Assembly (NCBI GenBank): GCA_019347945.1
Contig: JAHWKK010000007.1
Span: 1-64,000, forward strand
DNA from: Acidobacteriota bacterium
GTDB taxonomy: Bacteria; Acidobacteriota; Thermoanaerobaculia; Gp7-AA8; JAHWKK01
Reading direction: 5' to 3'
DNA: 64,000 bases
Below, piece after piece: positions 52,205-62,551 of the stretch (within the stretch, counting starts at the first letter, position 1; each line of letters starts with the position of its first letter). The notes beneath the pieces are model-generated. The model was not told the DNA's origin, searched no databases, and worked only from the letters and a program-made list of their open reading frames with translations. A program made the translations under genes and the position numbers.

Positions 52205-52846
52205 ATGATTCGAGGAATCATAGGCAGGAAGATCGGGATGACCCAGGTCTTCGAAGAGGACGGAGCGGCGATCCCGGTGACGGTGATCCAGGCCGGCCCC
52301 TGTCTGGTCGTACAGAAGAAGACGGCTGAACTGGACGGCTACGATGCCGTGCAGGTGGGTCTCGTCGAAAAGATGTCCCCACGACGGGTCACTTCGCCCG
52401 TCCGCGGTCACTTCGCAAAGGCGGACGTTCAGCCGATGGGCAACCTTGCCGAGTTCGAGTACGAGGGCGATGCCAACGTCGGCGACCGGGTGATGGTCGA
52501 CATCTTCAACGTCGGCGACTCGATCGACGTGATCGGCAAGTCGAAGGGAAAAGGCTTCCAGGGCGTCATCAAGCGTCATGGATTCCGCGGAGGTCGCGCC
52601 TCGCACGGCTCGATGTTCCACCGTGCTCCCGGCTCGATCGGTCAGTCCGCGGCTCCGTCGCGAGTCTTCAAAGGTACGCGCATGCCGGGTCGCACCGGCG
52701 GAAAGCGCGTCACCGTGAAGAATCTGAAGGTCACACGCGTCGATGCCGACAACAACCTGATCTACGTACGCGGTGCCGTTCCGGGCGCGCGCAACTCGCT
52801 CGTCGTCCTTCAGCACTCGGCCAATGGAAAGGCTCAGGGTGAATGA
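52205..52846 (+). CDS. rplC: 50S ribosomal protein L3
   Basis: 213 residues. L3 nucleates 50S assembly next to the peptidyl-transferase centre. [17 protein letters not shown] opening and the [19 protein letters not shown]-like centre are canonical. It overlaps rplD by ATGA. Confidence 0.97.
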   Translation: MIRGIIGRKIGMTQVFEEDGAAIPVTVIQAGPCLVVQKKTAELDGYDAVQVGLVEKMSPRRVTSPVRGHFAKADVQPMGNLAEFEYEGDANVGDRVMVDIFNVGDSIDVIGKSKGKGFQGVIKRHGFRGGRASHGSMFHRAPGSIGQSAAPSRVFKGTRMPGRTGGKRVTVKNLKVTRVDADNNLIYVRGAVPGARNSLVVLQHSANGKAQGE

Positions 52847-53475
52847 CCATGCCGACCATTGAGATCAGAAACTGGAACAATGAAAAGGTCGGAACGAGGG
52901 ATCTCCCCGAGGAGGTCTTCGGCGTTCCGTACAAAGAGCAGCTCATCCACGAGGCCGTCCGGCATCATCTGGCCGCCGTCCGTTCGGGAACTCACAAGAC
53001 CAAGGTTCGCAGCGAAGTCTCCGGTTCCGGTCGAAAGCCTTTCCGGCAGAAGGGAACGGGGCGCGCGCGCCAGGGGGGTGGTCGTCCCGGGATTCACAGG
53101 CACGGTGGAACGATCCACGGTCCGGTCCCGAGAGACTACTCGTTCAAAATGAACCGAAAGGAAAAGAAGATCGCGCTGCGGTCGGCGCTGTCGAGAAAAG
53201 TGGCCCAGGGAGAGCTGCTGCTCCTCTCGGACATGAACCTCGAGGAAGCGAAGACCGGAAGTCTGGCGCGGACCATCACCGGGCTCGGGGTTGACGGGCG
53301 GGCGCTGCTCGTCGATTCGCTCGACAACCTGAATCTGGTGCTGGCGTCACGTAACCATCCCAGGATGGGAGTCGCGGACGCGTCCAACGTCAGCGTTTAC
53401 GACATCGTCAATGCGAAATGGGTCGTGATCAGCGAGCAGGCACTCGACCGGCTCACGGAGGTTCTGAGCAAATGA
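52843..53475 (+). CDS. rplD: 50S ribosomal protein L4
   Basis: 210 residues. L4 lines the exit tunnel, and in enterobacteria it also autoregulates the S10 operon. [15 protein letters not shown] and [19 protein letters not shown] are diagnostic. The start lies in an ATGA overlap with rplC; ATG 52849 is an alternative. It overlaps rplW. Confidence 0.96.
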   Translation: MTMPTIEIRNWNNEKVGTRDLPEEVFGVPYKEQLIHEAVRHHLAAVRSGTHKTKVRSEVSGSGRKPFRQKGTGRARQGGGRPGIHRHGGTIHGPVPRDYSFKMNRKEKKIALRSALSRKVAQGELLLLSDMNLEEAKTGSLARTITGLGVDGRALLVDSLDNLNLVLASRNHPRMGVADASNVSVYDIVNAKWVVISEQALDRLTEVLSK

Positions 53476-53762
53476 ATCTGCACAAGATCATCATCCGGCC
53501 GATCGTGACCGAAAAGAGCGTGCTCGCCAAAGAGACCCGAAATGTCATCGCATTCGAGGTCGCGAGAAGCGCGAACAAGATCGAAGTCAAGAAGGCAGTC
53601 GAGAAGCTCTTCGAAGTGAAAGTGGACGATGTCCGCCTTCTCAACGTGAGAGGAAAAGTGAAACGCCTCGGCAGGAACGTCGGCAGAAGGCCGAACTGGC
53701 GCAAGGCTTACGTCCGCCTGGCGGAAGGAGAGCGCGCGCCCGAGTTCTTCGAGGGCGTGTGA
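53472..53762 (+). CDS. rplW: 50S ribosomal protein L23
   Basis: 96 residues, ATG in the rplD stop (ATGA). L23 sits at the tunnel exit and docks trigger factor and [15 protein letters not shown], the [22 protein letters not shown] core and [13 protein letters not shown] are typical. Confidence 0.96.
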   Translation: MNLHKIIIRPIVTEKSVLAKETRNVIAFEVARSANKIEVKKAVEKLFEVKVDDVRLLNVRGKVKRLGRNVGRRPNWRKAYVRLAEGERAPEFFEGV

Positions 53763-53775
53763 GGGGAGTCGCGAA

Positions 53776-54600
53776 ATGGCTGTGAAAAAATACAAACCGA
53801 CTTCACCGGGTCGGCGGTTTCAGACGCATCTCTCTTTCGACGAGATCACGTCCCGGACTCCGGAGAAGTCGCTGACCAAAGGGAAGACGAAAACCGGTGG
53901 GCGCAACAGTACGGGGCGCGTCACCTCGCGATTCATCGGTGGCGGGCACAAGCAGCGCTACCGGGAAATCGACTTCAAGCGCGACAAGCGCGGCATCCCC
54001 GCGCGTGTGGCGACGATCGAGTACGACCCGAACCGAAGCGCCCACATCGCACTGCTGCACTACGTTGATGGAGAGAAGCGCTACATCCTGGCGCCGAAGG
54101 GGCTGACCGTAGGGTCCGAGGTCGTCTCGGGTCCCGAGGCGGACATCCTGCCGGGCAATGCCCTTCCGCTCAGCGGCATTCCGCTCGGCACGACCATTCA
54201 CAACATCGAGCTCAAGGAGGGCCGCGGCGGCCAGATGGTCCGGTCGGCCGGAACGGCGGCTCAGCTGATGGCCCGCGAGGGCGACCTCGCCCTTCTGCGC
54301 CTCCCCTCGGGTGAGCTGCGGCGGGTTCACGTCCGGTGCTATGCGACCATCGGAGAAGTCGGCAACTCCGATCACGAGAACGTTTCGATCGGAAAAGCCG
54401 GACGCAAGCGCCACCTCGGAAAGAAACCGCACAACCGCGGCGTCACGATGAATCCCGTGGATCACCCGCTCGGCGGTGGTGAGGGCCGGACCTCCGGCGG
54501 TCGCCATCCCGTCACTCCATGGGGCAAGCCGACCAAGGGTGCGAAGACTCGCAGAAACAAACGAACGACGAAGATGATCGTCAAGCGGCGCGGCAAGTAA
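53776..54600 (+). CDS. rplB: 50S ribosomal protein L2
   Basis: 274 residues, next to the peptidyl-transferase centre. [26 protein letters not shown], and the conserved [18 protein letters not shown] with its functional His are present. The C-terminal [11 protein letters not shown] is complete. Confidence 0.97.
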   Translation: MAVKKYKPTSPGRRFQTHLSFDEITSRTPEKSLTKGKTKTGGRNSTGRVTSRFIGGGHKQRYREIDFKRDKRGIPARVATIEYDPNRSAHIALLHYVDGEKRYILAPKGLTVGSEVVSGPEADILPGNALPLSGIPLGTTIHNIELKEGRGGQMVRSAGTAAQLMAREGDLALLRLPSGELRRVHVRCYATIGEVGNSDHENVSIGKAGRKRHLGKKPHNRGVTMNPVDHPLGGGEGRTSGGRHPVTPWGKPTKGAKTRRNKRTTKMIVKRRGK

Positions 54601-54627
54601 CGGCGGACAAGGAGATCACGACAAACC

Positions 54628-54915
54628 ATGGCACGCTCAATCAAAAAGGGTCCGTTCACCGACGAACATCTTCAGAAGAAGATCGATGCGATGAACGACA
54701 AGAACGACAAAAAGGTCATCAAGACCTGGTCGCGCCGGTCGACGATCAATCCGAGCATGGTGGGCCACACGATCGCCGTTCACAACGGACGCAAATTCAT
54801 TCCGATCTACATCGCGGAGAACATGGTCGGCCACAAGTTGGGCGAGTTCGCGCTGACTCGGACGTTCAAGGGCCACACGGGTGGCAAGAAGGAGCAGGCC
54901 GGAAAGGCCCGCTGA
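54628..54915 (+). CDS. rpsS: 30S ribosomal protein S19
   Basis: 95 residues. [34 protein letters not shown] and the [12 protein letters not shown] ending are canonical for this 30S head protein. AAGGAG site upstream. Confidence 0.96.
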   Translation: MARSIKKGPFTDEHLQKKIDAMNDKNDKKVIKTWSRRSTINPSMVGHTIAVHNGRKFIPIYIAENMVGHKLGEFALTRTFKGHTGGKKEQAGKAR

Positions 54916-54933
54916 TCGACTGGAGAGCTCGAG

Positions 54934-55296
54934 ATGGAAGCGAAAGCACAGCTCAAATATCTGAAGGTGTCGCCACAGAAGGTCCGGCTCGTGGCCGACC
55001 TGATCCGCGGCCGCCGCGTCGACGATGCGATCCAGATCCTCCGATTCACGAAGAAGTCGTGCTCCGGAGATCTCGAGAAGCTTCTGCTGTCGGCCATCGC
55101 CAACGCAGAAAACAAAGAGGCGGCGCCGGACGTGGACGACCTCGTGGTATCGCGCATCGTCGTCGACGACGGACCGCGTGAGAAGCGTGTCCAGCCAGCA
55201 CCGATGGGCCGGGCATTCCGAATTCTGAAGCGACAGAGTCACGTGACCATTCACGTCTCTGACGACGTGAAGCCGAAGGGCGCTCGAAACAGCTAA
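54934..55296 (+). CDS. rplV: 50S ribosomal protein L22
   Basis: 120 residues. L22 reaches the tunnel constriction. [31 protein letters not shown] and the [16 protein letters not shown] hairpin loop are present. The short tail [11 protein letters not shown] follows. Confidence 0.96.
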   Translation: MEAKAQLKYLKVSPQKVRLVADLIRGRRVDDAIQILRFTKKSCSGDLEKLLLSAIANAENKEAAPDVDDLVVSRIVVDDGPREKRVQPAPMGRAFRILKRQSHVTIHVSDDVKPKGARNS

Positions 55297-55306
55297 GGGG
55301 GAGAAG

Positions 55307-55957
55307 TTGGGTCAGAAAGTACATCCATACGGTTTTCGACTGGGGTTCAACAAAACCTGGCATTCCCGCTGGTTCGGCGGAAAGAACTACTCGGAGACGC
55401 TCCACAAGGATCTGGAGCTTCGGGAGAACCTGAAGAAGCGGCTCTCGCACGCCGGTGTCTCGGAGATCGACATCGAGCGCACCGCCAACAAGATGCGAAT
55501 CAACATCTACACCTCACGCCCCGGAATCATCATCGGACGGAAGGGGGCGGAGGTCGACAAGCTTCGCGACGAGCTGCAGAAGATGGTCGACGGTGACGTC
55601 TACATCAACATTCAGGAGATTCAGCGGCCCGAGCTCGATGCGCAGCTCGTCGCCGAGAACATTGCGAATCAGCTGGTCCGCCGGATCGCGTTCCGCCGGG
55701 CGATGAGGAAGTCGATGGAGAGTGCATTCCGGTTCGGAGCGAAGGGCGTGAAGATCCGCGTCGGTGGCCGGCTCAACGGAGCCGAGATTGCGCGCAGCGA
55801 GTGGTACCAGGATGGCCGTCTGCCGCTTCACACGCTGAAGGCCGACGTCGATTACGGCGAGGCGGTGGCGAATACCACCTACGGCACGATCGGCGTGAAG
55901 GTCTGGCTTTACAAGGGCGAGCTCACCAAGGCGAAGTCGCGCCGGCGAATCGCGTGA
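55307..55957 (+). CDS. rpsC: 30S ribosomal protein S3
   Basis: 216 residues from a TTG start (55307) with a strong AAGGGGGAG site. [14 protein letters not shown] opening, KH domain [18 protein letters not shown], and the C-terminal [10 protein letters not shown] are typical. S3 is part of the mRNA entry site. Confidence 0.96.
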   Translation: MGQKVHPYGFRLGFNKTWHSRWFGGKNYSETLHKDLELRENLKKRLSHAGVSEIDIERTANKMRINIYTSRPGIIIGRKGAEVDKLRDELQKMVDGDVYINIQEIQRPELDAQLVAENIANQLVRRIAFRRAMRKSMESAFRFGAKGVKIRVGGRLNGAEIARSEWYQDGRLPLHTLKADVDYGEAVANTTYGTIGVKVWLYKGELTKAKSRRRIA

Positions 55958-55986
55958 GCGGGGAAGTGAAATAGGAGATTTGAACG

Positions 55987-56412
55987 ATGTTGATGCCGAA
56001 AAAAGTCAAGTACAGAAAGCAGCAGCGGGGGCGGCGAGCCGGAATCGCCACTCGTGGTGCCACGCTTTCGTTCGGCGACTACGGACTCCAGGCGCTCGAG
56101 GCGGGCTGGCTCACGGCCCGGCAGATCGAAGCGGCCCGTATCGCGATGACGAGGTACATCAAGCGCGGAGGCAAAATCTGGATCCGCATTTTCCCCGACA
56201 AGCCGATCTCGAAGAAGCCTCTCGAGACGCGAATGGGGAAAGGAAAAGGCGCGCCGGAAGAGTGGGTCGCGGTCGTCAAGCCCGCGCGGATGCTCTACGA
56301 GATGGAAGGCGTCACGCGGGAGATCGCGGAAGAGGCGTTGCGTCTGGCCGCGCACAAGCTGCCGATCAAGACTCGCTTCGTGTCGCGTGAAGAGATGGAG
56401 ATCGGAGCATGA
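55987..56412 (+). CDS. rplP: 50S ribosomal protein L16
   Basis: 141 residues. [34 protein letters not shown] and [22 protein letters not shown] are diagnostic. ATG 55993 is an alternative start. It overlaps rpmC by ATGA. Confidence 0.96.
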   Translation: MLMPKKVKYRKQQRGRRAGIATRGATLSFGDYGLQALEAGWLTARQIEAARIAMTRYIKRGGKIWIRIFPDKPISKKPLETRMGKGKGAPEEWVAVVKPARMLYEMEGVTREIAEEALRLAAHKLPIKTRFVSREEMEIGA

Positions 56413-56621
56413 GCAAGGCAACGGGCCTCAGGGAAAAAACGGAGAACGATCTGGTCAACCGTCGTCAGGATCTGACCGAGCAGCTCTTCAAGATGCGTTT
56501 TCAGAGTGCGACGGGCGCTCTCGACGATCCTCAGAAGGTCAAAGGGGCCCGTCGTGAGATCGCGCGCATCAACACGATTCTGCGCGAGCGCGAGATCGAA
56601 GCCGGGAAAAAGGCTGAGTGA
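56409..56621 (+). CDS. rpmC: 50S ribosomal protein L29
   Basis: 70 residues, two long helices: [26 protein letters not shown] with the conserved [24 protein letters not shown]. Located at the tunnel exit beside L23. Coupled by ATGA to rplP and by GTGA to the next frame. Confidence 0.94.
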   Translation: MSKATGLREKTENDLVNRRQDLTEQLFKMRFQSATGALDDPQKVKGARREIARINTILREREIEAGKKAE

Positions 56622-56632
56622 AGGATCAGAAT

Positions 56633-56926
56633 ATGGCCGAAAAAAACGAGAACGAGGACACCGGAGCGACGAAGCGATCGACGAGTAAGGTCGGTACCGT
56701 CGTCTCGGACAAAATGGACAAGACAGTGGTCGTCGCGGTCGAGAACCGCAAGATGCATCCGGTCTACCTGAAGTACGTCAAGAGAACCTCGAAGTTCTTC
56801 GCGCACGACGAAACCAACGAGTGCAACGTCGGAGACCGCGTCGTCATCGAGGAGTCGCGCCCACTCTCGCGCCGTAAACGCTGGACGGTCGCTCGGATCA
56901 TCGAACGATCCGAAGCGATCTCCTGA
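56633..56926 (+). CDS. rpsQ: 30S ribosomal protein S17
   Basis: About 97 residues with an acidic N-terminal extension ([14 protein letters not shown]) before the S17 fold ([41 protein letters not shown] type motifs). ATG 56633 has an AAGGAT site; GTG 56618 overlaps the rpmC stop and would add five residues. Confidence 0.94.
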   Translation: MAEKNENEDTGATKRSTSKVGTVVSDKMDKTVVVAVENRKMHPVYLKYVKRTSKFFAHDETNECNVGDRVVIEESRPLSRRKRWTVARIIERSEAIS

Positions 56927-56940
56927 CAGGAGCAATCACG

Positions 56941-57312
56941 ATGATTCAGATGGGTACATTGCTGAAGGTTGCCGACAACACCGGTGCGAGAACGATCGCG
57001 TGCATCAAGCTGCGCGGCGGCTCGAGGGCCGGCCGCTATGCGGGTGTCGGCGACGTCATCTCGGCTTCGGTCAAGGAAGCCTCGCCGGATGGCACGGTCA
57101 AGAAGGGAACGGTCGTTCGCGCGGTGATCGTCCGGACCAGGAAGCAGACGCGCCGCAAGGATGGCACCTACATCCGGTTCGACGAGAACGCGGCGGTACT
57201 GGTCAACGATACCGGCGAGCCGGTCGGGACGCGCGTGTTCGGTCCAGTTGCCCGCGAGCTTCGTGAGCGGCGTTTCATGAAGATCATCTCGCTGGCTCCC
57301 GAGGTCCTCTGA
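56941..57312 (+). CDS. rplN: 50S ribosomal protein L14
   Basis: 123 residues. [17 protein letters not shown], the [16 protein letters not shown] core and [27 protein letters not shown]-type ending are canonical. First gene of the classical spc operon segment. Confidence 0.97.
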   Translation: MIQMGTLLKVADNTGARTIACIKLRGGSRAGRYAGVGDVISASVKEASPDGTVKKGTVVRAVIVRTRKQTRRKDGTYIRFDENAAVLVNDTGEPVGTRVFGPVARELRERRFMKIISLAPEVL

Positions 57313-57327
57313 GAAAGGCGAGACGTT

Positions 57328-57660
57328 ATGAAAGTTCACATCAGAAGAAATGACGAGGTCGAAGTGGTCGCCGGTACATCGAAGGGTCAGCGGGGGAAGG
57401 TTCTCCGCGTCTACCCGTCGAAGAAGACGGCAATCGTCGAGCGCGTCAACATGATCAAGCGTCACACGCGACCCAACCCGAGCCGCAACGTCAAGGGTGG
57501 AGTCGTCGAGCGTGAGGGTGCAATCCACGTATCGAACCTCCGCCTGCTGGAGCGAGGCACGGTCGAGGGTCGTGCGGAAACCAAGGAGACCGCGGCTTCG
57601 AAGAAGAAGGCGAGCAAAAAGAAGACGGCTTCGAAGAAGAAGGCCGAGGCGAAGGCTTAA
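57328..57660 (+). CDS. rplX: 50S ribosomal protein L24 with Lys/Ala tail
   Basis: 110 residues. KOW motif [20 protein letters not shown] and KRHTRPN typify this assembly initiator. The last ~22 residues are a Lys/Ala/Ser run (KKKASKKK repeats), an extension beyond the usual length that could bind rRNA. Confidence 0.95.
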   Translation: MKVHIRRNDEVEVVAGTSKGQRGKVLRVYPSKKTAIVERVNMIKRHTRPNPSRNVKGGVVEREGAIHVSNLRLLERGTVEGRAETKETAASKKKASKKKTASKKKAEAKA

Positions 57661-57696
57661 GTTCGACGCAGTCGGCGTCGAGGAGATTGGCAAGAG

Positions 57697-58242
57697 ATGG
57701 CAGTGGCGAGACTCAGAAAAGCGTACGAAGAGGAAGTCGTTCCGAAACTACGGAGCGAGTTCAAGATCGAAAATCCGATGGCCGTGCCGCGGATCGAGAA
57801 AGTCGTGCTCAACATGGGCGTTGGCGAGGCCACGCAGAACAGCAAGCTGCTCGATTCGGCGATCGAGGATCTGGCTGCGATCGCGGGACAGAAACCCCTG
57901 ATGACGCGGGCGAAGAAGTCGATCTCGAACTTCAAGCTGCGCGAGGGTGTCCCAATCGGCGCGATGGTGACGCTCAGGAGCGAGCGGATGTGGGAGTTTC
58001 TGGATCGGCTCATCACCACCGCCCTTCCGCGCGTTCGCGACTTCCGCGGCGTGCCGAAAAAATCCTTCGATGGACGGGGGAACTACACGCTCGGTGTGAA
58101 GGATCACCTGATCTTTCTCGAGATCGATTTCACCAAGGTCGACAAGTCGAAAGGATTGAACATCACGATCGTCACTACGGCAGAGAACGACGAGCAGGCC
58201 CGGTTTCTCCTCAGGGAGATCGGGATGCCCTTTGCGAGGTAA
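57697..58242 (+). CDS. rplE: 50S ribosomal protein L5
   Basis: 181 residues; binds 5S r[28 protein letters not shown]-type [23 protein letters not shown] and [14 protein letters not shown] are diagnostic. Confidence 0.97.
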   Translation: MAVARLRKAYEEEVVPKLRSEFKIENPMAVPRIEKVVLNMGVGEATQNSKLLDSAIEDLAAIAGQKPLMTRAKKSISNFKLREGVPIGAMVTLRSERMWEFLDRLITTALPRVRDFRGVPKKSFDGRGNYTLGVKDHLIFLEIDFTKVDKSKGLNITIVTTAENDEQARFLLREIGMPFAR

Positions 58243-58253
58243 GGAGAGAAGCA

Positions 58254-58439
58254 ATGGCTAAACAATCACTGATCGCGAAAGCGAACCGAAAGCCGAAATT
58301 TTCGAGCCGCCGGGTCACCCGATGCAAGCGCTGCGGCAGACCTCGCGGATACCTCAAAAAGTTTCAGCTCTGCAGGATCTGCTTTCGCACACTCGCCCTC
58401 GAGGGCTATCTGCCTGGCGTGACCAAGGCAAGCTGGTAA
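58254..58439 (+). CDS. rpsN: 30S ribosomal protein S14, zinc-binding short form
   Basis: 61 residues from ATG 58254. The zinc ligands CKRC and CRIC are separated by 12 residues, with [11 protein letters not shown] between. This is the zinc-dependent short paralogue; such genes are sometimes partnered by a zinc-free copy elsewhere for zinc starvation. It was too short to stand out from an overlapping longer frame. Confidence 0.95.
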   Translation: MAKQSLIAKANRKPKFSSRRVTRCKRCGRPRGYLKKFQLCRICFRTLALEGYLPGVTKASW

Positions 58440-58466
58440 TCCGAAAGTGTCACGGAGGAATCGAAC

Positions 58467-58865
58467 ATGTCGATGACGGATCCAATCGCCGATATGCTCA
58501 CGCGCATCCGCAACGGGCTGACAGCCCGCCACGAGCGTGTGGACATCCCGGCTTCGAAGCTGAAAACGGAGATCGCGAGAATTCTCAAAGATGAAGGATT
58601 CATCGCGGATTACAAGCTGGCGCAGGATGATTCCCAGGGGACTTTGAGGGTGTTCCTCCGCTATACCAGCGGGGGCGACCCGATCATTCACGGGATGCAG
58701 CGCGTTTCACGCCCCGGCCGGCGGGTCTACCGGCGGAAAGCCGAGATCCCGAGAGTCCTCGATGGTCTCGGGCTGTCGATACTGTCCACGTCCCGTGGAG
58801 TGCTTTCGAGCGACGACGCGCAAAAAGAAGGCGTCGGCGGCGAAGTGCTCTGCCAGGTCTGGTGA
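58467..58865 (+). CDS. rpsH: 30S ribosomal protein S8
   Basis: 132 residues. MTDPIADMLTRIRNGLTA, and the C-terminal SRPGRRVYRRK and LSILSTSRGVLSSDDA are canonical. In Escherichia coli S8 autoregulates the spc operon. Confidence 0.96.
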   Translation: MSMTDPIADMLTRIRNGLTARHERVDIPASKLKTEIARILKDEGFIADYKLAQDDSQGTLRVFLRYTSGGDPIIHGMQRVSRPGRRVYRRKAEIPRVLDGLGLSILSTSRGVLSSDDAQKEGVGGEVLCQVW

Positions 58866-58873
58866 GGTGAGAA

Positions 58874-59413
58874 ATGTCACGCGTAGGTAGAAAAGAGATT
58901 CCGCTGCCGAAGGGCGTCGAGGTGAAGGTCAACGGGCAGACCGCGGTCGTGAAGGGACCGAAGGGTCAGCTCGAAACACCGATCGCAGACGGCATCGAGA
59001 TGGCGGTCGAAGGCAACGTCGTGCGGCTCAGCCGCGGTAACGACGAGAGGCAGTCTCGCGCACTGCACGGACTGACGCGCGCGCTTCTGGCCAACAGCGT
59101 CCAGGGTGTCGCCGAGGGCTTCCGGAAGGAGCTCGACATTGTCGGTGTCGGCTACCGAGCCGAGGTGAGGGGGAAAGCCGTGGTTTTCCAGCTCGGCTAT
59201 TCGCATCCGATCAATTTCCCGATCCCCGAGGGGATCTCGGTGGAAGTCGACAAGGCTGGTCACGTCGTCGTCACCGGGATCGACAAACAGAAAGTCGGGC
59301 AGGTTGCAGCGGAGATCCGCGGTCTTCGCGAGCCGGATCCGTACAAGGGCAAAGGCATCAAGTACACGGGCGAACAGATTCGCCGCAAGGCCGGAAAGAC
59401 GGCGGGCAAGTAA
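58874..59413 (+). CDS. rplF: 50S ribosomal protein L6
   Basis: 179 residues, two similar domains. [17 protein letters not shown], the VKGPKGQL loop and [23 protein letters not shown] ending are diagnostic. Confidence 0.97.
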   Translation: MSRVGRKEIPLPKGVEVKVNGQTAVVKGPKGQLETPIADGIEMAVEGNVVRLSRGNDERQSRALHGLTRALLANSVQGVAEGFRKELDIVGVGYRAEVRGKAVVFQLGYSHPINFPIPEGISVEVDKAGHVVVTGIDKQKVGQVAAEIRGLREPDPYKGKGIKYTGEQIRRKAGKTAGK

Positions 59414-59453
59414 AGCATTCCAGGGCGGTTTTCGTCCGGAGGTCAGAACAGTT

Positions 59454-59816
59454 ATGGATCGAGCCAAAGCGAGAGCAGATCGAAGAAAGCGGGTCAGAAC
59501 GCGGGTCCGGAGGAAGGTGCACGGAACCACGGCACGTCCGCGGCTCACGGTCTTCAAGAGCCTGAACCACATTTATGCCCAGGTAATCGACGACCAGAGC
59601 GGAAAGACGCTGGTGTCGGCTTCGTCGAAGGACAAGGACTTCGGAGCGGATCGCGGGTCCAACGTCGCCGCTGCAAAGCGGGTCGGTGAGCTCATCGGGC
59701 AGCGCGCGAAGAGTGAAGGGGTCGAGACGGTCGTGTTCGATCGGGGCGGTTACCTGTATCACGGACGAGTCAAAGCTCTCGCCGATTCGGCGCGCGAGCA
59801 GGGATTGAAGTTCTAA
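59454..59816 (+). CDS. rplR: 50S ribosomal protein L18
   Basis: 120 residues from ATG 59454. [36 protein letters not shown] and [19 protein letters not shown] identify this 5S rRNA binder. The longer upstream frame is spurious. Confidence 0.96.
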   Translation: MDRAKARADRRKRVRTRVRRKVHGTTARPRLTVFKSLNHIYAQVIDDQSGKTLVSASSKDKDFGADRGSNVAAAKRVGELIGQRAKSEGVETVVFDRGGYLYHGRVKALADSAREQGLKF

Positions 59817-59836
59817 AGGAACGCGGAGGTCTATAA

Positions 59837-60493
59837 GTGCAGCGACAGAATACAGGACGAGGTCGGATGGATCGCCTGGATAGTGGTCTGATCGACAAGG
59901 TCGTCTACATCAACCGGGTCACCAAAGTCGTCAAGGGCGGCAAGAACTTCAGTTTCAGCGCCCTCGTCGTGGTCGGTGACGGGAAAGGCCGCGTCGGCTT
60001 CGGTTCCGGCAAGGCGAAGGAAGTTCCTTCGGCGATCAGAAAGGGTATCGAGATCGCCAAGAAGAACATGATCCCGGTCGCCATGAACGGAACGACGATT
60101 CCTCACACGGCTCTCGGGCACTACGGTGCCGGACGCGTCCTGCTGAAGCCGGCATCCCCGGGAACCGGCGTCATCGCCGGCGGCCCGGTCCGTGCGATTC
60201 TCGAATCGGCCGGCATCCAGGACATCCTGACCAAATCGATCGGAACGGCGAACCCGCACAACGTGGTCAAGGCGACATTCGAGGCCCTCAAGCTTCTCAA
60301 GACCGAAAACGAGTACCGCGCGCTCCGTGGACTCGAGATCGTCGAAGAGCCCTACGTCAGCGAGGACGACGAAGCGACCACCGGCGAAGCTTCCCGAGGA
60401 GACGAGAAAGCCGAGGCGGACGAGGCTGAAGAAAAAGGCGAAACGCCCGACGCTGAAAAAGAAGCCGAGCCGGCGGGTACGGAGGAAGCGTGA
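59837..60493 (+). CDS. rpsE: 30S ribosomal protein S5 with acidic C-terminal extension
   Basis: 218 residues from GTG 59837 (GGAGG site). [36 protein letters not shown] and the [11 protein letters not shown] region are canonical. The S5 fold ends near residue 165; about 50 further residues are almost all Glu/Ala/Asp/Lys (for example [17 protein letters not shown]), an unusual tail. Confidence 0.95.
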   Translation: MQRQNTGRGRMDRLDSGLIDKVVYINRVTKVVKGGKNFSFSALVVVGDGKGRVGFGSGKAKEVPSAIRKGIEIAKKNMIPVAMNGTTIPHTALGHYGAGRVLLKPASPGTGVIAGGPVRAILESAGIQDILTKSIGTANPHNVVKATFEALKLLKTENEYRALRGLEIVEEPYVSEDDEATTGEASRGDEKAEADEAEEKGETPDAEKEAEPAGTEEA

Positions 60494-60681
60494 TGGCCAA
60501 AGCCAGAGCGACTCTCCGGATCAGGCAGGTTCGGAGCGGAATCGGAAATCCCAGAGAGATGCGCGAGACGCTGAAGGCGCTCGGTCTTCGTCGCATCAAC
60601 CATGTGGTCGAGCGGCTCGACACGCCTGAGACCAGAGGGATGGTTCACAAAATCTCTCATCTCGTCGAGATCGTCGACTGA
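60490..60681 (+). CDS. rpmD: 50S ribosomal protein L30
   Basis: 63 residues. [30 protein letters not shown] is the compact L30 pattern. GTG 60490 overlaps the rpsE stop; ATG 60493 gives 62 residues. Confidence 0.94.
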   Translation: MMAKARATLRIRQVRSGIGNPREMRETLKALGLRRINHVVERLDTPETRGMVHKISHLVEIVD

Positions 60682-60698
60682 ACGGAGTGAGGAAAACA

Positions 60699-61148
60699 AT
60701 GGATCTGAGCAATCTCAAACCGGCGAAAGGCTCGCGCAAACCGCGGAAGCGTGTCGGACGTGGACCCGGCTCCGGGCTGGGGAAGACCTCCGGTCGCGGT
60801 GAGAAGGGACAGAAATCGCGAAGTGGCTACTCCGGCAAGGTTGGATTCGAAGGCGGCCAGATGCCGCTTCATCGCCGCGTGCCGAAGCGAGGCTTCACGA
60901 ACATCTTCAAGAAGCAGTTCGACATCGTGAACGTATCCGATCTCGAGACCCGCTTTAAGGAGGGACAGGTGGTCGACGCGGAGTCGATGGCGGCCGCCGG
61001 CCTCCGCAAGGCCAACAGCACGAAGAAGATCAGGGTCCTGGGCAAGGGTGATCTCAAAACGAAGCTCACCGTCCATGCCGATCACTTCTCCGCCTCGGCC
61101 AAAGAGAAGATCGAAAAGGCCGGGGGCACCTGTCAGGAGATCCAGTGA
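60699..61148 (+). CDS. rplO: 50S ribosomal protein L15
   Basis: 149 residues from ATG 60699 (GTGAGG upstream; GTG 60687 is in frame). MDLSNLKPAKGSRKPRKRVGRG, the GEKGQKSRSG loop and FEGGQMPLHRRVPKRGF are diagnostic. It overlaps secY by GTGA. Confidence 0.96.
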   Translation: MDLSNLKPAKGSRKPRKRVGRGPGSGLGKTSGRGEKGQKSRSGYSGKVGFEGGQMPLHRRVPKRGFTNIFKKQFDIVNVSDLETRFKEGQVVDAESMAAAGLRKANSTKKIRVLGKGDLKTKLTVHADHFSASAKEKIEKAGGTCQEIQ

Positions 61149-62551
61149 GACTCGCCGAGGCCGTCAGGAACATCGCAGCGATCCCCGACCTGAGGAAGCG
61201 GATTCTCTTCATGCTCGCTCTCCTCGCGGTCTACAGGCTCGGCGCGCATATCCCGACACCCGGAATCGACCCGCAGGCCCTCGCGGAGTTTTTCGGTTCC
61301 ATGCAGGGGAGCGTTCTCGGCTTCCTCGATCTCTTTTCGGGCGGGGCCCTGAGCCGTCTTTCGATCTTCGCGCTCGGCATCATGCCGTATATCTCCTCCT
61401 CGATCATCCTGCAGCTCCTCACGGTCGTCTGGCCGTATCTGGAAAAGCTGAGCAAGGAGGGGGAGCTCGGTCGCAGAAAGATCACCCAGTACACCCGGTA
61501 CGGTACGATTGTCCTGGCGGTGATCCAGTCGATGGGGGTCGCTTTCTGGCTCAAGAGTCTCACCTCGCCAGGGGGAGCTCCGATCGTCCCGCCGCACGTT
61601 CGAGACTGGTTCTTCGGCGCGGGCTTTCCGATGATGACCGTGCTCACGCTCACCACCGGGACGGTCTTCGTCATGTGGCTGGGCGAGCAGATTTCGGAGC
61701 GCGGGATCGGCAACGGCATCTCCCTGATCATCTTCGCCGGAATCGTCGTCGGCCTTCCGAGCGCGACGTTCGGGCTGATCGCCGACATCCGGACGGGAGA
61801 GCGGGGAATCTTCGGAGTCCTCGTACTCGTCATCTTCATGATCGCCGTTACGGCGTTCGTCGTATTCATGGAGCGGGCACAGCGGCGAATCCAGGTGCAG
61901 TACGCAAAGCGGGTGGTCGGACGACGAGTGTACGGAGGGTCGAGCACTTACCTTCCGCTGCGGGTCAACTCGGCCGGCGTCATCCCGGTCATCTTCGCTT
62001 CGTCGATTCTCGTCATTCCTTCGACGATGGCACAGATGGCGGGCGTACCGGCGCTCCAGGCGGTCGCGGACCAGATTCAGATGGGGCAGCCTCTCTACTA
62101 CCTCCTCTACGTCGCCACGATCCTCTTCTTCACGTTCTTCTACACCTCGATCATCTTCAATCCGGTCGACGTCGCGGACAACATGAGGAAGTACGGTGGC
62201 TACATCCCCGGATACCGCCCCGGAAAGAAGACGGCGGAGTACATCGACAAGACCCTGACCAGGATTACGACGGTCGGCGCGATTTATCTTTCGCTGGTCT
62301 GCGTCATCCCGGATTTCATGATCGCGGGCTTCAACGTTGCGCAGCTTCCGCTGATCGGCGCGACGCTCGACAACAGCCTGCCGCTGCTGGTGACCGAGGG
62401 GCTCAACGTTCAGTTCTACTTTGGCGGGACGTCGCTTCTGATCATCGTTGGCGTTGCGATGGACACGGTGCAGCAGATCGAGTCCCAGCTCGTGATGCGC
62501 CACTATGACGGTTTCATGAAAAAGGGTCGCATACGGGGTCGGCGCGGATGA
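61145..62551 (+). CDS. secY: Preprotein translocase subunit SecY
   Basis: 468 residues, ten membrane helices; the protein-conducting channel of the inner membrane. RILFMLALLAVYRLGAHIPTPG, the plug region LDLFSGGALSRLSIFALGIMPYI and VIFASSILVIPS, and the C-terminal YGGYIPGYRPG are typical. It is slightly longer than E. coli SecY because of a longer loop after about residue 140. It overlaps both neighbours. Confidence 0.97.
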   Translation: MRLAEAVRNIAAIPDLRKRILFMLALLAVYRLGAHIPTPGIDPQALAEFFGSMQGSVLGFLDLFSGGALSRLSIFALGIMPYISSSIILQLLTVVWPYLEKLSKEGELGRRKITQYTRYGTIVLAVIQSMGVAFWLKSLTSPGGAPIVPPHVRDWFFGAGFPMMTVLTLTTGTVFVMWLGEQISERGIGNGISLIIFAGIVVGLPSATFGLIADIRTGERGIFGVLVLVIFMIAVTAFVVFMERAQRRIQVQYAKRVVGRRVYGGSSTYLPLRVNSAGVIPVIFASSILVIPSTMAQMAGVPALQAVADQIQMGQPLYYLLYVATILFFTFFYTSIIFNPVDVADNMRKYGGYIPGYRPGKKTAEYIDKTLTRITTVGAIYLSLVCVIPDFMIAGFNVAQLPLIGATLDNSLPLLVTEGLNVQFYFGGTSLLIIVGVAMDTVQQIESQLVMRHYDGFMKKGRIRGRRG

